From Dillenia suffruticosa (taxonomy: Eukaryota > Streptophyta > Magnoliopsida > Dilleniales > Dilleniaceae): a stretch of 64,000 nucleotides of DNA. Under the pieces are notes generated by a model. That model was not told the origin of the DNA. It saw only the letters and a program-made list of their open reading frames with translations, and made no database searches. The translations under genes were made by a program, and so were the position numbers. Below, in pieces: positions 22,901-34,849 of the stretch (the first letter of the stretch is position 1; each line of letters opens with the position of its first letter). The stretch lies in the NCBI GenBank assembly GCA_033439265.1, contig JAVTVX010000002.1, positions 4,474,001 through 4,538,000 of the forward strand. Reading direction: 5' to 3'.

Positions 22901-24972
22901 CCAGGAAGACATGCTTGCAATCTTTTTAGTTGAGTTTGCACTCCATTTGCTTGTTGCATGTATATTAACATCTTCCTTTTAGCTTGAATCTTATTTCAGA
23001 CCTTCCTGTTTGTAGGGAAGAGGGATGTCAAAGTTAAGGCTCTAGAGGCTGCTGAGGCAGCAAAGCGTCTTGCAGAAAAAAGAGAGAATGAACGAAAGAT
23101 GAAAAAAGAAGCAATGAAGCTTGAACGGGCAAGATTAGAGCAAGAAAATTTGAAGCAACTGGAGCTGATGAACAAGAAGAAGGAACAGGAGCGGAGGAAA
23201 AAGGATGCTGATTTGGCAGCAAGGAAAAGACAGAGGGAAGAAGAAGAAAAGATGGAGAAGGAAAGAAAAAGAAAACGTAATGAAGAAGCTCGGAAACAGC
23301 AGAGAGAGCAGGAACGGAAAGTGTCTGCTGATAAAGAGCATAAAAAGCTGAATTACCAAGAAAGAGTAAGATCCTTTCTGCTGTTCTTTTTTTGTTTTCT
23401 CTTCCCCAGGTTGCTATTGCTGGGTCAAGCTGTGGCAACATTAAAGTGATAATCTGCTTTAGGATGATATGTTGCACAAGGGAATGGAATCACAGGATGA
23501 AACCAGAAAGACCCACAAAATTGAGGAAAAAAAGAGTGAAGATGACTGCAGAAGGCCAGAGACTGTATTATCTCCTTCAGGGGTGATGGATGGTGGACAA
23601 GTCAGCTTTGTTAACAAAAATTCTCAACCATCTAGTCAATGTGCTGAAATTGGAAAGGTAAAAGCCTAACATTAAAATGGTTTTGGTCTTTTGGATGCTT
23701 GGTTCTTTTATCTTCTTGTTTAGTAAGTAGTTATAACATTGTCAATTTCTTCACCTTCATGTTGTGAGGACTTAGATCCGGCAGTATTGAGGAGAAAAGA
23801 CCGGTTTTCCTATTGATTGGGAAGTCCAATTTATAATACTGTTGTAATTGAATTAGAAAAGATAAAATGCTCATTTTAGGTGAAAAACCAAGTCCTCAAG
23901 CCACTCACAGTATGAGAGAAAGGAATATTGCTTAAATTGCTTATGTTCCAACTTTGCTTCCAGAATAGTATCTCATAATGCTTGTTGCAGGAGTCACTTG
24001 TGAACCTAGTGGAGAGCACATTCAAAATGAGCTCTCTGACAGTTTATCTAGAATTATTAAGGTTTATTTTTCATCCTCAGATGCGGGTAATTCTGGACAT
24101 GGATATAACGGCAATCTTAGATTCTGCAATCTCAGGCTTTTATCTGTCTGACCATCCCAGTGGAAATGTCCTTTTATCTATTGTCAAGGTTTACTCTAAA
24201 TATTACTATTGCAATAGAAAAGTGGTGTCAACAATCTTTGAACATAAGTTGTTGCAGTGGATCCAATTGGAAGCCCTCTTGATGGTGACTTGCTTTAGAT
24301 AGTGCATCATTTCTTGAACTGCATTTGAAGCTTCTAGATTTGGTTTGCCCAGTCACAGGCAATGAGTATTGCGGGTGAAGGAAATGGTAGTGAAACCCCT
24401 GTTGTCAACACAAGTAGAGAGCCGTGTTATGAGATCTCTCCATACCAAAGCTCAGATGATGAGGACGAAGATGGAGAAGAAGCTGATGAGAAGTCAAACA
24501 AGAAATTTGTTCCTTCTTGGGCAAGGTATGCCATTAAGTTATAATTCTGTGTCTTCCCAAATGCCAAATGATCTATAGTGAGACTCCCATGCCAATGCAT
24601 TGGCAGGATTGCCACTGCTGTAGTTTGTCAGTTTACTCAATCAGGCCTGTCAAAAGTTTCTTTTTGGTGACCTGTGTTATTGGACTTGTCTTGGTTAAGA
24701 CTTGCTTTTTCTCTAAAACTTCTTAATGACAGACTTTGTGCTCTTTACTGCAGTAAAAGCCAGTTGAGCGTGGCTGTTTTCTCCTTGCAAGGCTTAGATC
24801 CAGACAAGATTTTCCCCCTTGAGAGTTTCCCCAGCACAGCTGAAGGTAATAAGAGTATATATATTTCAGATCAAATTAATGCTGTTAAGCTACTACTTGT
24901 GTAATGAAAATTTTTGTTTTCGTGTCTTTTTTTTTAATAGTTCTCATCCGTAGAAAGCAGCAGCTGAAATAG
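13999..24972 (+). CDS. WYR: INCENP homologue (WYRD-type inner centromere protein)
   Basis: Scaffold of the chromosomal passenger complex, which recruits Aurora kinase to centromeres and the spindle midzone. Nine exons fit: 13999-14173, 15080-18237, 19953-21318, 23016-23365, 23463-23657, 23991-24086, 24359-24525, 24754-24845, 24941-24972 (1876 residues, all GT-AG, frame kept). The N-terminus (MAMIEKLFVQIFEKKQ, then LNKEELLSKLLFP) matches plant INCENP. Exon 2 is a long disordered region with internal repeats. Exon 4 (residues about 1567-1683) is a highly charged single-alpha-helix or coiled coil, KRLAEKRENERKMKKEA onward. Exons 7-9 form the IN-box that binds and activates Aurora (YEISPYQSSDDEDED, then FVPSWASKSQLS, then LDPDKIFPLESF, then VLIRRKQQLK). 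Exon 6 is the least certain: a donor at 24042 would also keep frame. Length is close to the Arabidopsis protein of about 1800 residues. Confidence 0.92.
15871..16080 (+). repeat. Two-unit 35-residue repeat in INCENP exon 2
   Basis: Two adjacent units of about 105 bases encode SRDRASRGNDANAYPGRSS and SGDLAIRGNVTNRYSGRIT, each followed by a basic R-S/R-Q patch and a QxLS-containing tail. A third GRITRSQ motif lies upstream near 15630. The basic motifs could contact DNA or a partner, but that is inference. Confidence 0.75.
16798..17628 (+). repeat. Four tandem ~70-residue repeats in INCENP exon 2
   Basis: Units begin at about 16798, 17011, 17215 and 17419 (205-213 bases each). The shared pattern is NGSLK-C-FAP, then AR-SLV-TVF, then VSS-LCDVDS-R, then LCSEK, then EPA-TCLEDTE-GNE. 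The repeats are visible in both DNA and protein, and the ends are in frame, so they expand the protein without breaking it. No known domain is recognised. Confidence 0.85.
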
Positions 24973-24985
24973 ATGCAACATAAAT

Positions 24986-25031
24986 GGCGGTAGACCACTG
25001 GTCTAATTGGCGGTAGACCACTGGTCTAATT
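24986..25031 (+). repeat. 23-bp tandem duplication after the INCENP stop
   Basis: Two exact copies starting GGCGGTAGACC, at 24986-25008 and 25009-25031, just 13 bases after the stop codon, so probably within the 3' UTR. Confidence 0.9.
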
Positions 25032-26131
25032 GAATCAAAGCACTCCTTTTGTCAATTTTCAGAGCTTCTTGTGAAGAGAAGGTAATCATTGTTTACTTTT
25101 GAATACGACAATAGAGTGGCAAGGTTTTGTTAGAGAATATCACTTGGCTTGAGCCAAAAGAATCTCATATGGCTTAGTTTTATTGGCACAAGATATCAAA
25201 ACATTTTCTTATCTCCTTTTAATTGACCATGAAACTATCTCATTCATGTGTAGTTTTTTGTCAATTTAAATACTAACTTTCCAGTTGCATAACAAATGGT
25301 CTGATTTATGATTTTTTGGGTCTTGTTTGGACAGATGTGTTTGTATCTGATTTTTATCTTGCAAGTGCGCTCTCTGTGTGTAATGGACAAGCTGAAGCAT
25401 AGGAAGAGTTTGTAAATTTGTATTTATTCATGTGATTTTCACATTTGATCAACTGAAATTAGATAGTGCCAAATCAATTGGCTGATTATTTTGGTTTATG
25501 AGAATGTATAAAATAAGGGTCAGATAGTGACCTTCACAGAGGCATGTTAACGATTGTGACAATTGTGCTCCTAATGATCTAATTTTTAGAACCTTACAGT
25601 GTAACGAGCCAGGCAAATGATTCTACTGCCAGGTGGGAGAAAGAGATTCCATGTTTTACAAGTGTGCTCGCTGAGTGTATGTTTTCAGAAAGCTCTTTTT
25701 TTTTTTTTTTTCATCACCACTATTTGGATTTTGTCCAACTAATCTGATTTAAATATTATAGAGTTTAATTTAGAGGTTGATTTTTCTAAATTTTTTTGCG
25801 TCATTCTCAGAACTCGAATTCGAAACCTCTATTTAAAAGATAGAGTAACCAATCATTCAATTTAAAAGAATTTGATTTTCAGAAGACTCTGCGATATAAA
25901 AAGTATGTTAGTGACATTAGTTTTTTATTACTTAATTATCTTTGATAGAGGAGAGAGGAAAATATTATTTCTCCCACATAGAACCAAATAAAAAATAAGT
26001 TTAATTTATTTGAAATGAAATGAAATGAAATGAATACTTGAATTCATTTGCAAATTAAGTGTTGTATTTGGAGCTAAAAATTAAAATCGAGTTCAATTGA
26101 ACTCTTATATTTGGAAAAAACAAAAAAACAA

Positions 26132-26163
<32 letters not shown>

Positions 26164-26569
26164 TTTAAATATTGTTATGTACTTTTATATCTTTGAATTT
26201 CCCACTTTTATGGATAATTAGGATAAAATAGTAATTTACAAGTGAAACCATATGGAGCCCACAAACTCCATTGCAAACCTAAAAGTCATTTACAAATAAA
26301 GAGTGGGTGGGCTCACTTAATAGAAAAGTGATGTAAATTATATTCGAATATATTTTTTAATTTTTTGAATTAAAAAAGTACGTATCTTTCAAATATACTT
26401 TTTAAATTTCTTATTTTTTTTATACATAAAAAATATTAAAAAAAAATTAGAATTAAAAAATTAAAAAATATTTTACACAACTAAAATGCACACTAAAATT
26501 CAGATTTGAAATATAGAGTACGTTTAGATTTAAGCATAACCCTAACCTTTGGAGCCAACTACCTTAGCC
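25032..26569. other. INCENP 3' flank and AT-rich intergenic DNA
   Basis: No coding signal. It includes the probable INCENP 3' UTR, a TA microsatellite at 26132-26156, a GAAAT pentamer run near 26010-26032, and a stretch (25735-25870) resembling other AT-rich dispersed repeats in this window (see 36115-36260). Confidence 0.6.
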
Positions 26570-27532
26570 AAAGATGAACTCTCCAGGTAAAATGGTGCAC
26601 AAAATGGAAGCTGCTGAGAGCTTTTGGAAGGATACGGGTAAGGTGTGGCTCAAGAAGGGCGTGACAAAGAAATACCACATTAACTTTGAGGAAGGAGTTA
26701 ATGAAGGGGTGGGGTTCGCGGTAACAATATGGACAGTTTGGAAGTCTAGATGTAGTGGCATTTTTCAGCGGAAGATTAAGCTGCCGCTCCAGGTTGCGCG
26801 AAGAACGCTGGAGTTGATCAAAGTCATTGCTGGTAGAGCTCATAGTGTAATAGGCGGGAAGGAGGAGTTCTTGGTTGCGTGATCGAAGCCTACTGAAGGC
26901 AAAATCAAGTTGAACGTGGATGGGGGAGCTACTCTCTCGAGCAAGCTAGCTAGTGCGGGAGGGCTTTTTAGGGACTGCAAAGGAGAATGGCGGCATGGCT
27001 TTTGGGCCAATGTGGGATCTGTAGGAGGAGACCTTGCTGAATTATGAACGTTGAGGGAGGGCTTAAGAATTGCTAAGAACTAGAAGTTTTAGGAGCTCGA
27101 GATCGAGTGTGACTCCCTAAACGTAACTTCTGAAGCAAATGGAGAAGTGGGTGTTAACCATCCTTTGTGGAACATCCTTCGGAACTACAAAGACCTCATG
27201 CGGGAGCTACATGTTCCGCAAATATGCCATATCTATAGAAAAGCTAACAGGTGTGCAGACAAACTTGTGGATCTTGATAAGAATTCCAAACCTGGTCTGA
27301 TTGAATATTGTAGGCCTCCACGTGAATTGATTCTCCTGCTGTTGTCGGATGTTCAGGGGGTCGTTTGGTCGAGATGGAGAAAGAAGATTATGGTGCCTGC
27401 TGCTGCTAATTTGGAGCAAGCCTGAGTCACTTTGGTCCTAGGTTCTCGTTTCGCCATTGCGTTTGTTTGTTCCTTTTTGTTTCTTTTTGTTTCCTCCCAT
27501 TCCCGTACCCAAAAAAAAAAAAGATGAACTCT
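26570..27532 (+). mobile_element. 5'-truncated LINE insertion with poly(A) and target duplication
   Basis: The 13-bp target duplication AAAGATGAACTCT is present at 26570-26582 and again, after a poly(A) run at 27511-27520, ending at 27532. The inserted about 930 bases hold the 3' end of an L1-type ORF2. First comes a segment with TIWTVWKSRCSGIFQRKIKLP (26574-26882), then an RNase H domain (KLNVDGGATLSSKLASAGGLFRD, ECDSLNV, CHIYRKANRCADKLVDL), ending at a stop at 27423-27425. Internal stops break the frame near 26880 and 27045. This is a classic 5'-truncated product of target-primed reverse transcription. Confidence 0.9.
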
Positions 27533-28741
27533 TCGGTGAACCTAATTGTTTTGCGGCATTGAAAGTCTCAGCCAGAGATTTACTTACTCCATCGAAGCAA
27601 AGTAATATAAATGCTCTCTATGTATAAAATCGATCCCTAAAGGATGAGAAGTTGATGTGTTACAATAGGAGAGCATGAGAGTTAGAAATTGTTTTGAAAC
27701 GTGGCACTTAGGGAATAATTGGCAAACTCGAGATTAGCTCAATTATTAAAATTGAATATGACCTTTTAATATTATAACAATGATTCAATGTGCATAATCC
27801 TACATTCTTATCATATATATATATATATATATATTTACTTTAATTAAATAATATTATAAATAAAATAAATATAAATTAAAAAAAATTTGAAAAAAATTCA
27901 CATTTCTCAAATACGACCCTTTTTTCTCTTCTTCCTTCAGCTTCACGGATTTCTCCATCTACATGAAAGAAAGATACCTAAGATCTCCCATAATAAATCA
28001 TGTTAATTTGTGGATTTGTTGCATTACTAGATTTTTCTTAATCTGCCTTCTCCTAATATAGCATCGATCAATTTTTTTTTTATTGTATAAGAATTTGAAT
28101 TTGGGATTACTAAGTTGGAGGAGCGGATTTGTACCACTTGACTATCTTTTAAGGACACATCAATCAATTTTCAAATTGCGCAACTTCTCCTAAACCCATT
28201 ACTTACCGAAAATGAGTAAACCAACCTTTTCTTTCTAAAAATCTCTTTACCACTTGATAAACCCAAAAATTTCTAATCAAGTGACTCCGATTACCCATCC
28301 TCCATCGTCTTCGATTGATATTGAATAGCCAAATTGCTAATATCTTAAATGGTTTTACACCAATGATTTGAATTAAAATAAATTTAATGGTTGAAATCAT
28401 TTAAGTATAGAGTACGAGATTAAAACAAAGTTTGATATCAAATAGATCTAGACAAATCCAAAAGAGAGGGGGCGATTGTACCCAAAATTTCAATTATCAA
28501 AATTTAATTATCTAAAATGAACAAATTTTTATTTGGAGTAAGGTTTGAAAAACATCAAGGGATCAAAACCCCGTCATCAAATTCAAACAAAAGTTTTCAT
28601 CATTTCACATCTTTTTAATCCTTAAAAGAAATTGAACCTAACAACATTAAATAATTGTTTTGCCCATGTAAACAAGAAGTTGAATAGTAAGAGCTCTTGA
28701 TTCCTATTGGAAGTACTAAATGTTTATAAATAAATAAATAA

Positions 28742-28788
<47 letters not shown>

Positions 28789-29640
28789 GAGATCTCCCAA
28801 CAGAGATATTTTGGTCACTACGATATCTTATTTTTAACAAGAATTAAATTTTTTATTTATTTTTTAAGGAGCATAAATAACTAAAATTTTGTTTTCATTT
28901 TTTTTTATTTGTTAAATATTTTACCAAGTCCGGTCTGGAGTTTAAAAAAGATATTATAACGGCTAGATGACGTGTAATTGTCTTTTAGGAAGTCGATGAT
29001 GGAAATCGTGGAAGTTCGGAGGCATTACGTGATTACTGACATGGCCCTATTTTGTCGGCGCCATTGCATTCTCCGCCTCATTCCAGACACTACCTCATTT
29101 GTCAACTCATCTTCTTATCACACCATCAAGACCAACCTTATACTCTCTGTGGGTTTTTTTTTGTTTTTTTATCAAATAATTATCTAATTAAATTTAAATA
29201 TTATAAAATTTATTAAGAAATTAACTGTTTCAACATCGTACTCTATATACCACGGGGGGGGACTCCACAATATTATTAACAATTACAAAAAAAACTTATG
29301 TTAAAAAATGTTACAAAAAACTTGGGATAGGAGGATGAGAGATTCATATGATTGAATCAGCCTTTTACATCTTCATTGATTTCAGTGGTATTTATAAGAA
29401 TATTTATCGCAGTCAGCAGTCAAACCACCACTCCTGGGTCCCACTTTCTCGCTCTCAAACGCCGTCGTTTTTACTCCCCAATTCCACATTTTTCTTCCTT
29501 ACCGTTGCATGTAAACTCTATCTTCTCTCTGTTTTCTTTTTCCATTCTTTTTTTTTTTTAATTTCAATATTATCAGCAACATACGATAATACGGCCCCAT
29601 TACTTAACCGTTCAAAGTCCATTTTCCCATAGCTCGGTAT
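27533..29640. other. AT-rich intergenic DNA
   Basis: I see no gene. TA microsatellites lie at 27813-27834 and 28746-28784. The CT-rich stretch from about 29640 (with a CT run at 29663-29686) is probably the start of the receptor kinase 5' UTR. Confidence 0.6.
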
Positions 29641-30014
29641 TTCTCTCTCCTCCACCTCCCCCACTCTCTCTCTCTCTCTCTCTCTCCACGGAATTCTCTT
29701 TTGGATTTCTCTCTCTATATCTCTTCTGTTTCTCTTTTTGGATTTCCTCTCTCAAGATTCTCTGTTTCACATCCGTCCCTCTCTCTCTCTCTCACTCGAC
29801 TAAACCTCCGACAGTTTATCTTCCCGACTGAAAAGAATCTAATTTTCTGCTCTTCGAATTCCTTACTCTCTCTCACACACACACATGATTCCACCTCCAG
29901 GGAATTCTCTTTTCTTTAATCTTTCAATCTTCTTCTTCTTTGTATTCCTTTGTCATCACTAAAAAATCCCCCTGTTCCTCACACTCGAAACACCTCTCTC
30001 CCCCCCCCCCAACT

Positions 30015-32036
30015 ATGAAACCCAATTCAAGAAAGCTTCTTGCTTTCTGGCTCTTCTTTTTCTCTCTCCTCAGATTCTCCATTGCCCACAACATCAGCTT
30101 CGAATTCCAATCATTCACTCTCCGAAATCTAACCCTCCTCGGCGACGCCTATCTCCGAAACGGCGTCATCGGCCTCACTCGAGACATCGGAGTCCCAACC
30201 TCAAGCGCCGGCTCTCTAATCTACAACAATCCCATCACTTTCTTCGACCCTAATACCAATTCCATCGCTTCTTTCTCCACAAAATTCTGTTTTTCCATCT
30301 CCAACGTAAACCCTACTTCATACGGCGACGGGTTAACCTTTTTTCTCTCTCCTGATAATCAAACCCTCGGCAGTCCCGGAGGCTATCTGGGTCTTGTTAA
30401 CTCTTCCCAACTTACCAGAAACAAGTTCATCGCCGTCGAATTTGACACGAAACTCGATACCCATTTCAATGATTTGAATGAGAATCATGTTGGATTCGAT
30501 ATCGACAGTCTTAATTCAATCAAAACCGCTGATCCGATGATACAAGGGATTGATTTGAAAAGTGGGAACTCGATTACTGCTTGGATTGATTATGACAATG
30601 TAAAGAAAATTCTGAATGTGTTCTTGAGTTTCTCGGATTTCCAAAAGCCTTTATCACCTGTTTTGAGTGTTGAGATTGACCTCTCCGGCTTCCTAACTGA
30701 GTTTATGTTTGTGGGTTTCTCTGCTTCTACTGAGGGAAGCACCGAGCTTCATTTGATTCAAAATTGGAGCTTTCACACTTCTGGGTTTCCTCCAATTAGG
30801 CCTTTCTTGAAACCCCACAACGTTTCTGTGAACTCGGTGACCTTCCCGCCTCCGATTCCTGTCTCAAATTCGGAGAGCAACCATCACAAGAGGCTTGCTT
30901 TGGGATTTGGCATTGCAGGTCCTGCATTTTTCTTTGTAGTTCTTGCAACGTTCGGTTATTTTACTATGAAGAAATGGAGAGGTATCAAGAATCAGGATAG
31001 TTTCAAGGCAGAGTTTGTTTCGAGGCCTAGACAGTTCACATTCAAAGAGCTCAAAGCAGCCACAAGAGGGTTTCATTCCAGTAGGATTATTGGGCGCGGT
31101 GCATTTGGCACTGTGTACAAAGCCTTCCTGTTTCCTTCAGGAAGTATAGCTGCAGTGAAAAGATCAAAGCACGCCCACGAAAGCAAAATAGAATTCATTG
31201 CTGAGTTGACTATTATAGCGTTGTTGAGGCATAAAAACCTTGTTCCGCTTCAAGGCTGGTGTGTCGAGAAAGATGAATTGTTGCTGGTTTATGAGTTCAT
31301 GCCTAATGGTAGTCTTGATAAAGTTCTGTACCAGGAGTCATCACAATGTTGTGGAGTGCTACGATGGTGTCATAGATACAACATTGCTCTTGGGATTGCT
31401 TCAGTGTTGTCATATCTTCATCAAGAGTGTGAGCGGCAAGTGATTCACCGTGACATCAAGACAAGTAACATAATGTTGGATGGGAATTTCAACCCAAGGC
31501 TTGGGGATTTCGGACTAGCAAGGCTTATGGATCATGACAAGAGTCCCGTCTCAACATTGACTGCTGGAACGATGGGATACTTAGCTCCCGAGTATCTGCA
31601 ATATGGCAAAGCTACAGAAAAGACCGATGTCTTCAGCTATGGCGTGGTGATACTAGAAGTGGCATGTGGAAAAAGGCCTATTGATAAGGAACCAAATGGG
31701 CAAAATATGGTGAATTTGGTTGACTGGGTGTGGGGATGTTACTCCAGAGGGAACATAATTGAGGCCGCTGATAACAAATTGAATGGCGAGTTCAATGAGG
31801 AGCAAATGAGAAAGTTGTTGCTTGTTGGTTTGAGCTGTGCTAACCCGGACTCAATAGAGAGGCCATCCATGAGAAGGGTTTTGCAGATTCTGAACAATGA
31901 GGCTGAACCAATGGCAGTTGCTAAGAAGAAGCCTAGTCTTACTTTCTCGAACAGCTTGCCTTTGAGTATTGAAGACATTGTTTCTGATTGTGAGGAGGAT
32001 GATGCTTTTGCTGAACCTAAAATTAGCATTGCTTAA
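30015..32036 (+). CDS. LECRKS7: L-type lectin receptor kinase, LecRK-S.7-like
   Basis: Single-exon gene, 673 residues. The start at 30015 is chosen because a secretion signal follows at once (KLLAFWLFFFSLLRFSIA). An in-frame ATG at 29940 would put 25 polar residues in front. Residues about 25-265 are the legume-type lectin domain (FQSFTLRNLTLLGDA, VGLTRD-like GVIGLTRDIGVP, FIAVEFDT, NHVGFDIDS, FMFVGFSASTEGS). Residues about 294-317 form the membrane span. The kinase (about 357-640) has the glycine loop GRGAFGTVY, AAVKR lysine, HRDIKTSN (about 478), GDFGLAR (about 496) and APEY, so it is an active-looking RD kinase. It should sense an extracellular ligand at the plasma membrane and phosphorylate cytosolic partners; in Arabidopsis LecRK-S.7 is linked to pollen development. 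The neighbours support this subgroup. Confidence 0.93.
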   Translation: MKPNSRKLLAFWLFFFSLLRFSIAHNISFEFQSFTLRNLTLLGDAYLRNGVIGLTRDIGVPTSSAGSLIYNNPITFFDPNTNSIASFSTKFCFSISNVNPTSYGDGLTFFLSPDNQTLGSPGGYLGLVNSSQLTRNKFIAVEFDTKLDTHFNDLNENHVGFDIDSLNSIKTADPMIQGIDLKSGNSITAWIDYDNVKKILNVFLSFSDFQKPLSPVLSVEIDLSGFLTEFMFVGFSASTEGSTELHLIQNWSFHTSGFPPIRPFLKPHNVSVNSVTFPPPIPVSNSESNHHKRLALGFGIAGPAFFFVVLATFGYFTMKKWRGIKNQDSFKAEFVSRPRQFTFKELKAATRGFHSSRIIGRGAFGTVYKAFLFPSGSIAAVKRSKHAHESKIEFIAELTIIALLRHKNLVPLQGWCVEKDELLLVYEFMPNGSLDKVLYQESSQCCGVLRWCHRYNIALGIASVLSYLHQECERQVIHRDIKTSNIMLDGNFNPRLGDFGLARLMDHDKSPVSTLTAGTMGYLAPEYLQYGKATEKTDVFSYGVVILEVACGKRPIDKEPNGQNMVNLVDWVWGCYSRGNIIEAADNKLNGEFNEEQMRKLLLVGLSCANPDSIERPSMRRVLQILNNEAEPMAVAKKKPSLTFSNSLPLSIEDIVSDCEEDDAFAEPKISIA

Positions 32037-34849
32037 AGTTGAGTACTGAGACTGCATTTGTTTGTGATATACTAGGTCTTTTGTTCAGATTCTTTCCACT
32101 GTGTTGTTTGATTTGTTCAGATTCTTTTATTCTAGTTATATTCTTTAATTCTGTAGTTCACAATGCTCTGCTGAATTTAATTGCTTCCAGAAATCTCCAC
32201 CAAATGAAATGCCACCTTCTTGCACTTTTGTTGTTGTACTGTGTCTTCACATGCTATAGTAATTTCAATAACGAGTACATTTTTTGGATTCCCTTTTTCT
32301 CCTCTGTATTTATGATGTTCTTATTGGTGGAAATGAAAGGCATTATGAGCAAGCTTGACGGTGACAGCTCTTATGATGGCAGAGTAAGAGCAGTACTTTG
32401 GCAAAATGAAGGCAAAAAGATCAGGCATTATTATACCATTTTTTTTTAATTTTTATGATGAAGACCTTGTAAATTTCTTGAGATGATGACAGGAAGAGCT
32501 TAATTTAACCGAAGATACCTTACATTACCATTCAAAATGGAATTGAAACATTGGCAAATATTTGAACCTATAAAGGGGAAGATGTTACCTATTTTCATAT
32601 TAAGTTCATCATGACTACTTCCCAATCCTTCGCAAACAAATAAATGCATGAAGGGTCTAAATCCCTCAAGTGTCTTCTCCATGCTCTTTTCATGTTACTC
32701 CTTGAGGATAGCATTCGATGAACAAAACTTTAGGAAAAATAAAAGATACATGACTTGAGAACATTAAGCATTTTTTTGTATTTCAACTTGAAAATCCAAC
32801 TTTTGTCCGAGCAACTAGCACGAATAACAATTATATAAAGTAATACATTAGATGATGGAGATAATAGCCTAAAATTTGCAAGGCAAAAGTACACATCATT
32901 GACCCCGGATTAACTACAATATAAAATGAAAACCAGTACTGCAAAGGGAAGGAGGGAAAGCAAGCTCTCCATTGCAGGTACTATCTTCAAGCAATGCTAT
33001 AAATTTACAAGAAATGAAACAGCTCTAGTAATCTTTCTTCGTAACTTAGAAATAAATCATTTTGAACTTAGAATAAAGATTCAAGAAATGAAAATTGCTA
33101 TCATATGGTTTCTGAACAAATTATTTTGCATAAATTTTCTATGTTTTTACGTTTGGCCCTCATGTTGAAAAATTATGATATAATGAAATACAAACAATCA
33201 AAAATGTCACCAAATCCACCACTCTACAGGGATTCCCTCAGCACCAAGAAAAATGTACCATGGCATGTGTGCGACTCCTTCAAAACATGAGCCAGAACCA
33301 ACCCCACCTACCCCACTCCTCCAAAAGAGGGAAAAAGAAGGAATTTCTTTTCCCGTATCCATAATCAATATTCGATAGACTAGAAGAGCTCATTTTGTTT
33401 CCTAAAAATGGAAACATAAAGCTGTCTTTTTACTAAAGATACCCCTTGGAATTTTGAGAAAAAGGTTTTGTATTCATAATTTTTATAATTATAACTACAA
33501 ATATTATTTGTCCCCCTAAAAGTTATAAATTATGCTTTTTGAAATTTTAATCACATATATGTATTGTATTTCATCCGTTATATAGGTTTTTAATTTTGCT
33601 CTATGATAGAGTGTTACTTCCTCTTACAAACCAAAATCACAATATATATCACCTCTCATTTTGGCCTCTTGAATTGAATCCAAATATAAAAGAAGAGTAA
33701 CTCGACACAAATTAGGACTTGGTCTCTTAACTCTTTTTCGATAATGATTGTTTCTTTGTATGAATTATCTACATTGTTATAATTATCACCTATATTTTCT
33801 ATATTTTCTATAAGATATTTGAAATCCCATTAAGTTTTCTTTTTGGAAAAACCTTGCTGGCCATTGTAGGCTGAAGGGGGTCAATGTATAACAATGGCTT
33901 TCTGGTCCCAACATCACTTTCAAGCTTCCATTGTGAACTTAAGGAAGTCCAACACTTGACTGTGAAACACCTTTTAACAGTATTCAAGGAAGTCCAAACT
34001 CTTACACTTGCTCAGTCCAAACTCCTACACTCTTACATATTGCATGACACACACACTCGCACACAAAGGACATACCATTCCTAGAATTTAAATATAAGGA
34101 CTCAAAATTTTTAATAGGATTAAAAGTGTACTCTTTTAAAAAATAATAAACAGTGGATACCACGTTTTGAGGTTAATATTAACCGGGGTTTCTAAGAGTA
34201 AAAAAAAAAAAGGAAAAACACTTGAAAGCTTTTGCAACTTCTACTTAGCTAACAATGTTTGTCCGAAAGCGGGTTTGGTTCCTTTTTCCTCTCCTGTGTC
34301 CTCTTCACATTAATTTATTTTTGTTTTATCTATTATTTGATGGCTTCATTGTGGTTTTTCAATGGCATTTCCATTTTTTTCCTTATTGGCATGGCACCCA
34401 AGGTAATGAAGCTACATGATTCAGATGACTCTCCATCTATTCATAAACTCTCTCAACATCGTTAGGACTTGGACCCAACATAAGCTGATACCATTTGAAA
34501 AGTTTTTACTGCTGAATTAATTAAAATCTATAGCACTTTTTTCTCCGATGCTACCTTTTTATCTTCCTCTCTTGTCATCCATTTTATTACTAGATATGGC
34601 ATGTCTTGCTACAAACGATCATATCCGTCTTTAGATAACCCCTCAAAAAATGTCACGCACAACACACACACTCTGCACGAAACAAAACAAAAACAAAAAA
34701 CAGAGAAAAAAAATCTATGGTACAGTAAATTGCCTTATTTGCAACTAGAGACTAATCAAACTCTAGGGTTGAGAGATCTTACATTGTCTTTCCAATGGCT
34801 CTTTGACCAACCAGACGTTGCGGATTAGTAGCATGCATGGAATGGAAGA
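32037..34849. other. LecRK 3' flank and intergenic DNA before MIR156
   Basis: No convincing coding region. The first few hundred bases are probably the LecRK 3' UTR. The part just left of the hairpin (about 34200-34850) should contain the MIR156 promoter and pri-miRNA start, but I cannot point to a clear TATA box. Confidence 0.5.

Noticed and set aside
28746..28784. TA microsatellites here and at 26132, 27813, 35814 and 38114 as a special element
   Set aside because: Simple TA slippage repeats are common in plant intergenic DNA.
29940..30014. Upstream in-frame ATG of the receptor kinase
   Set aside because: It would place 25 polar residues before the secretion signal; the ATG at 30015 starts directly at the signal peptide.
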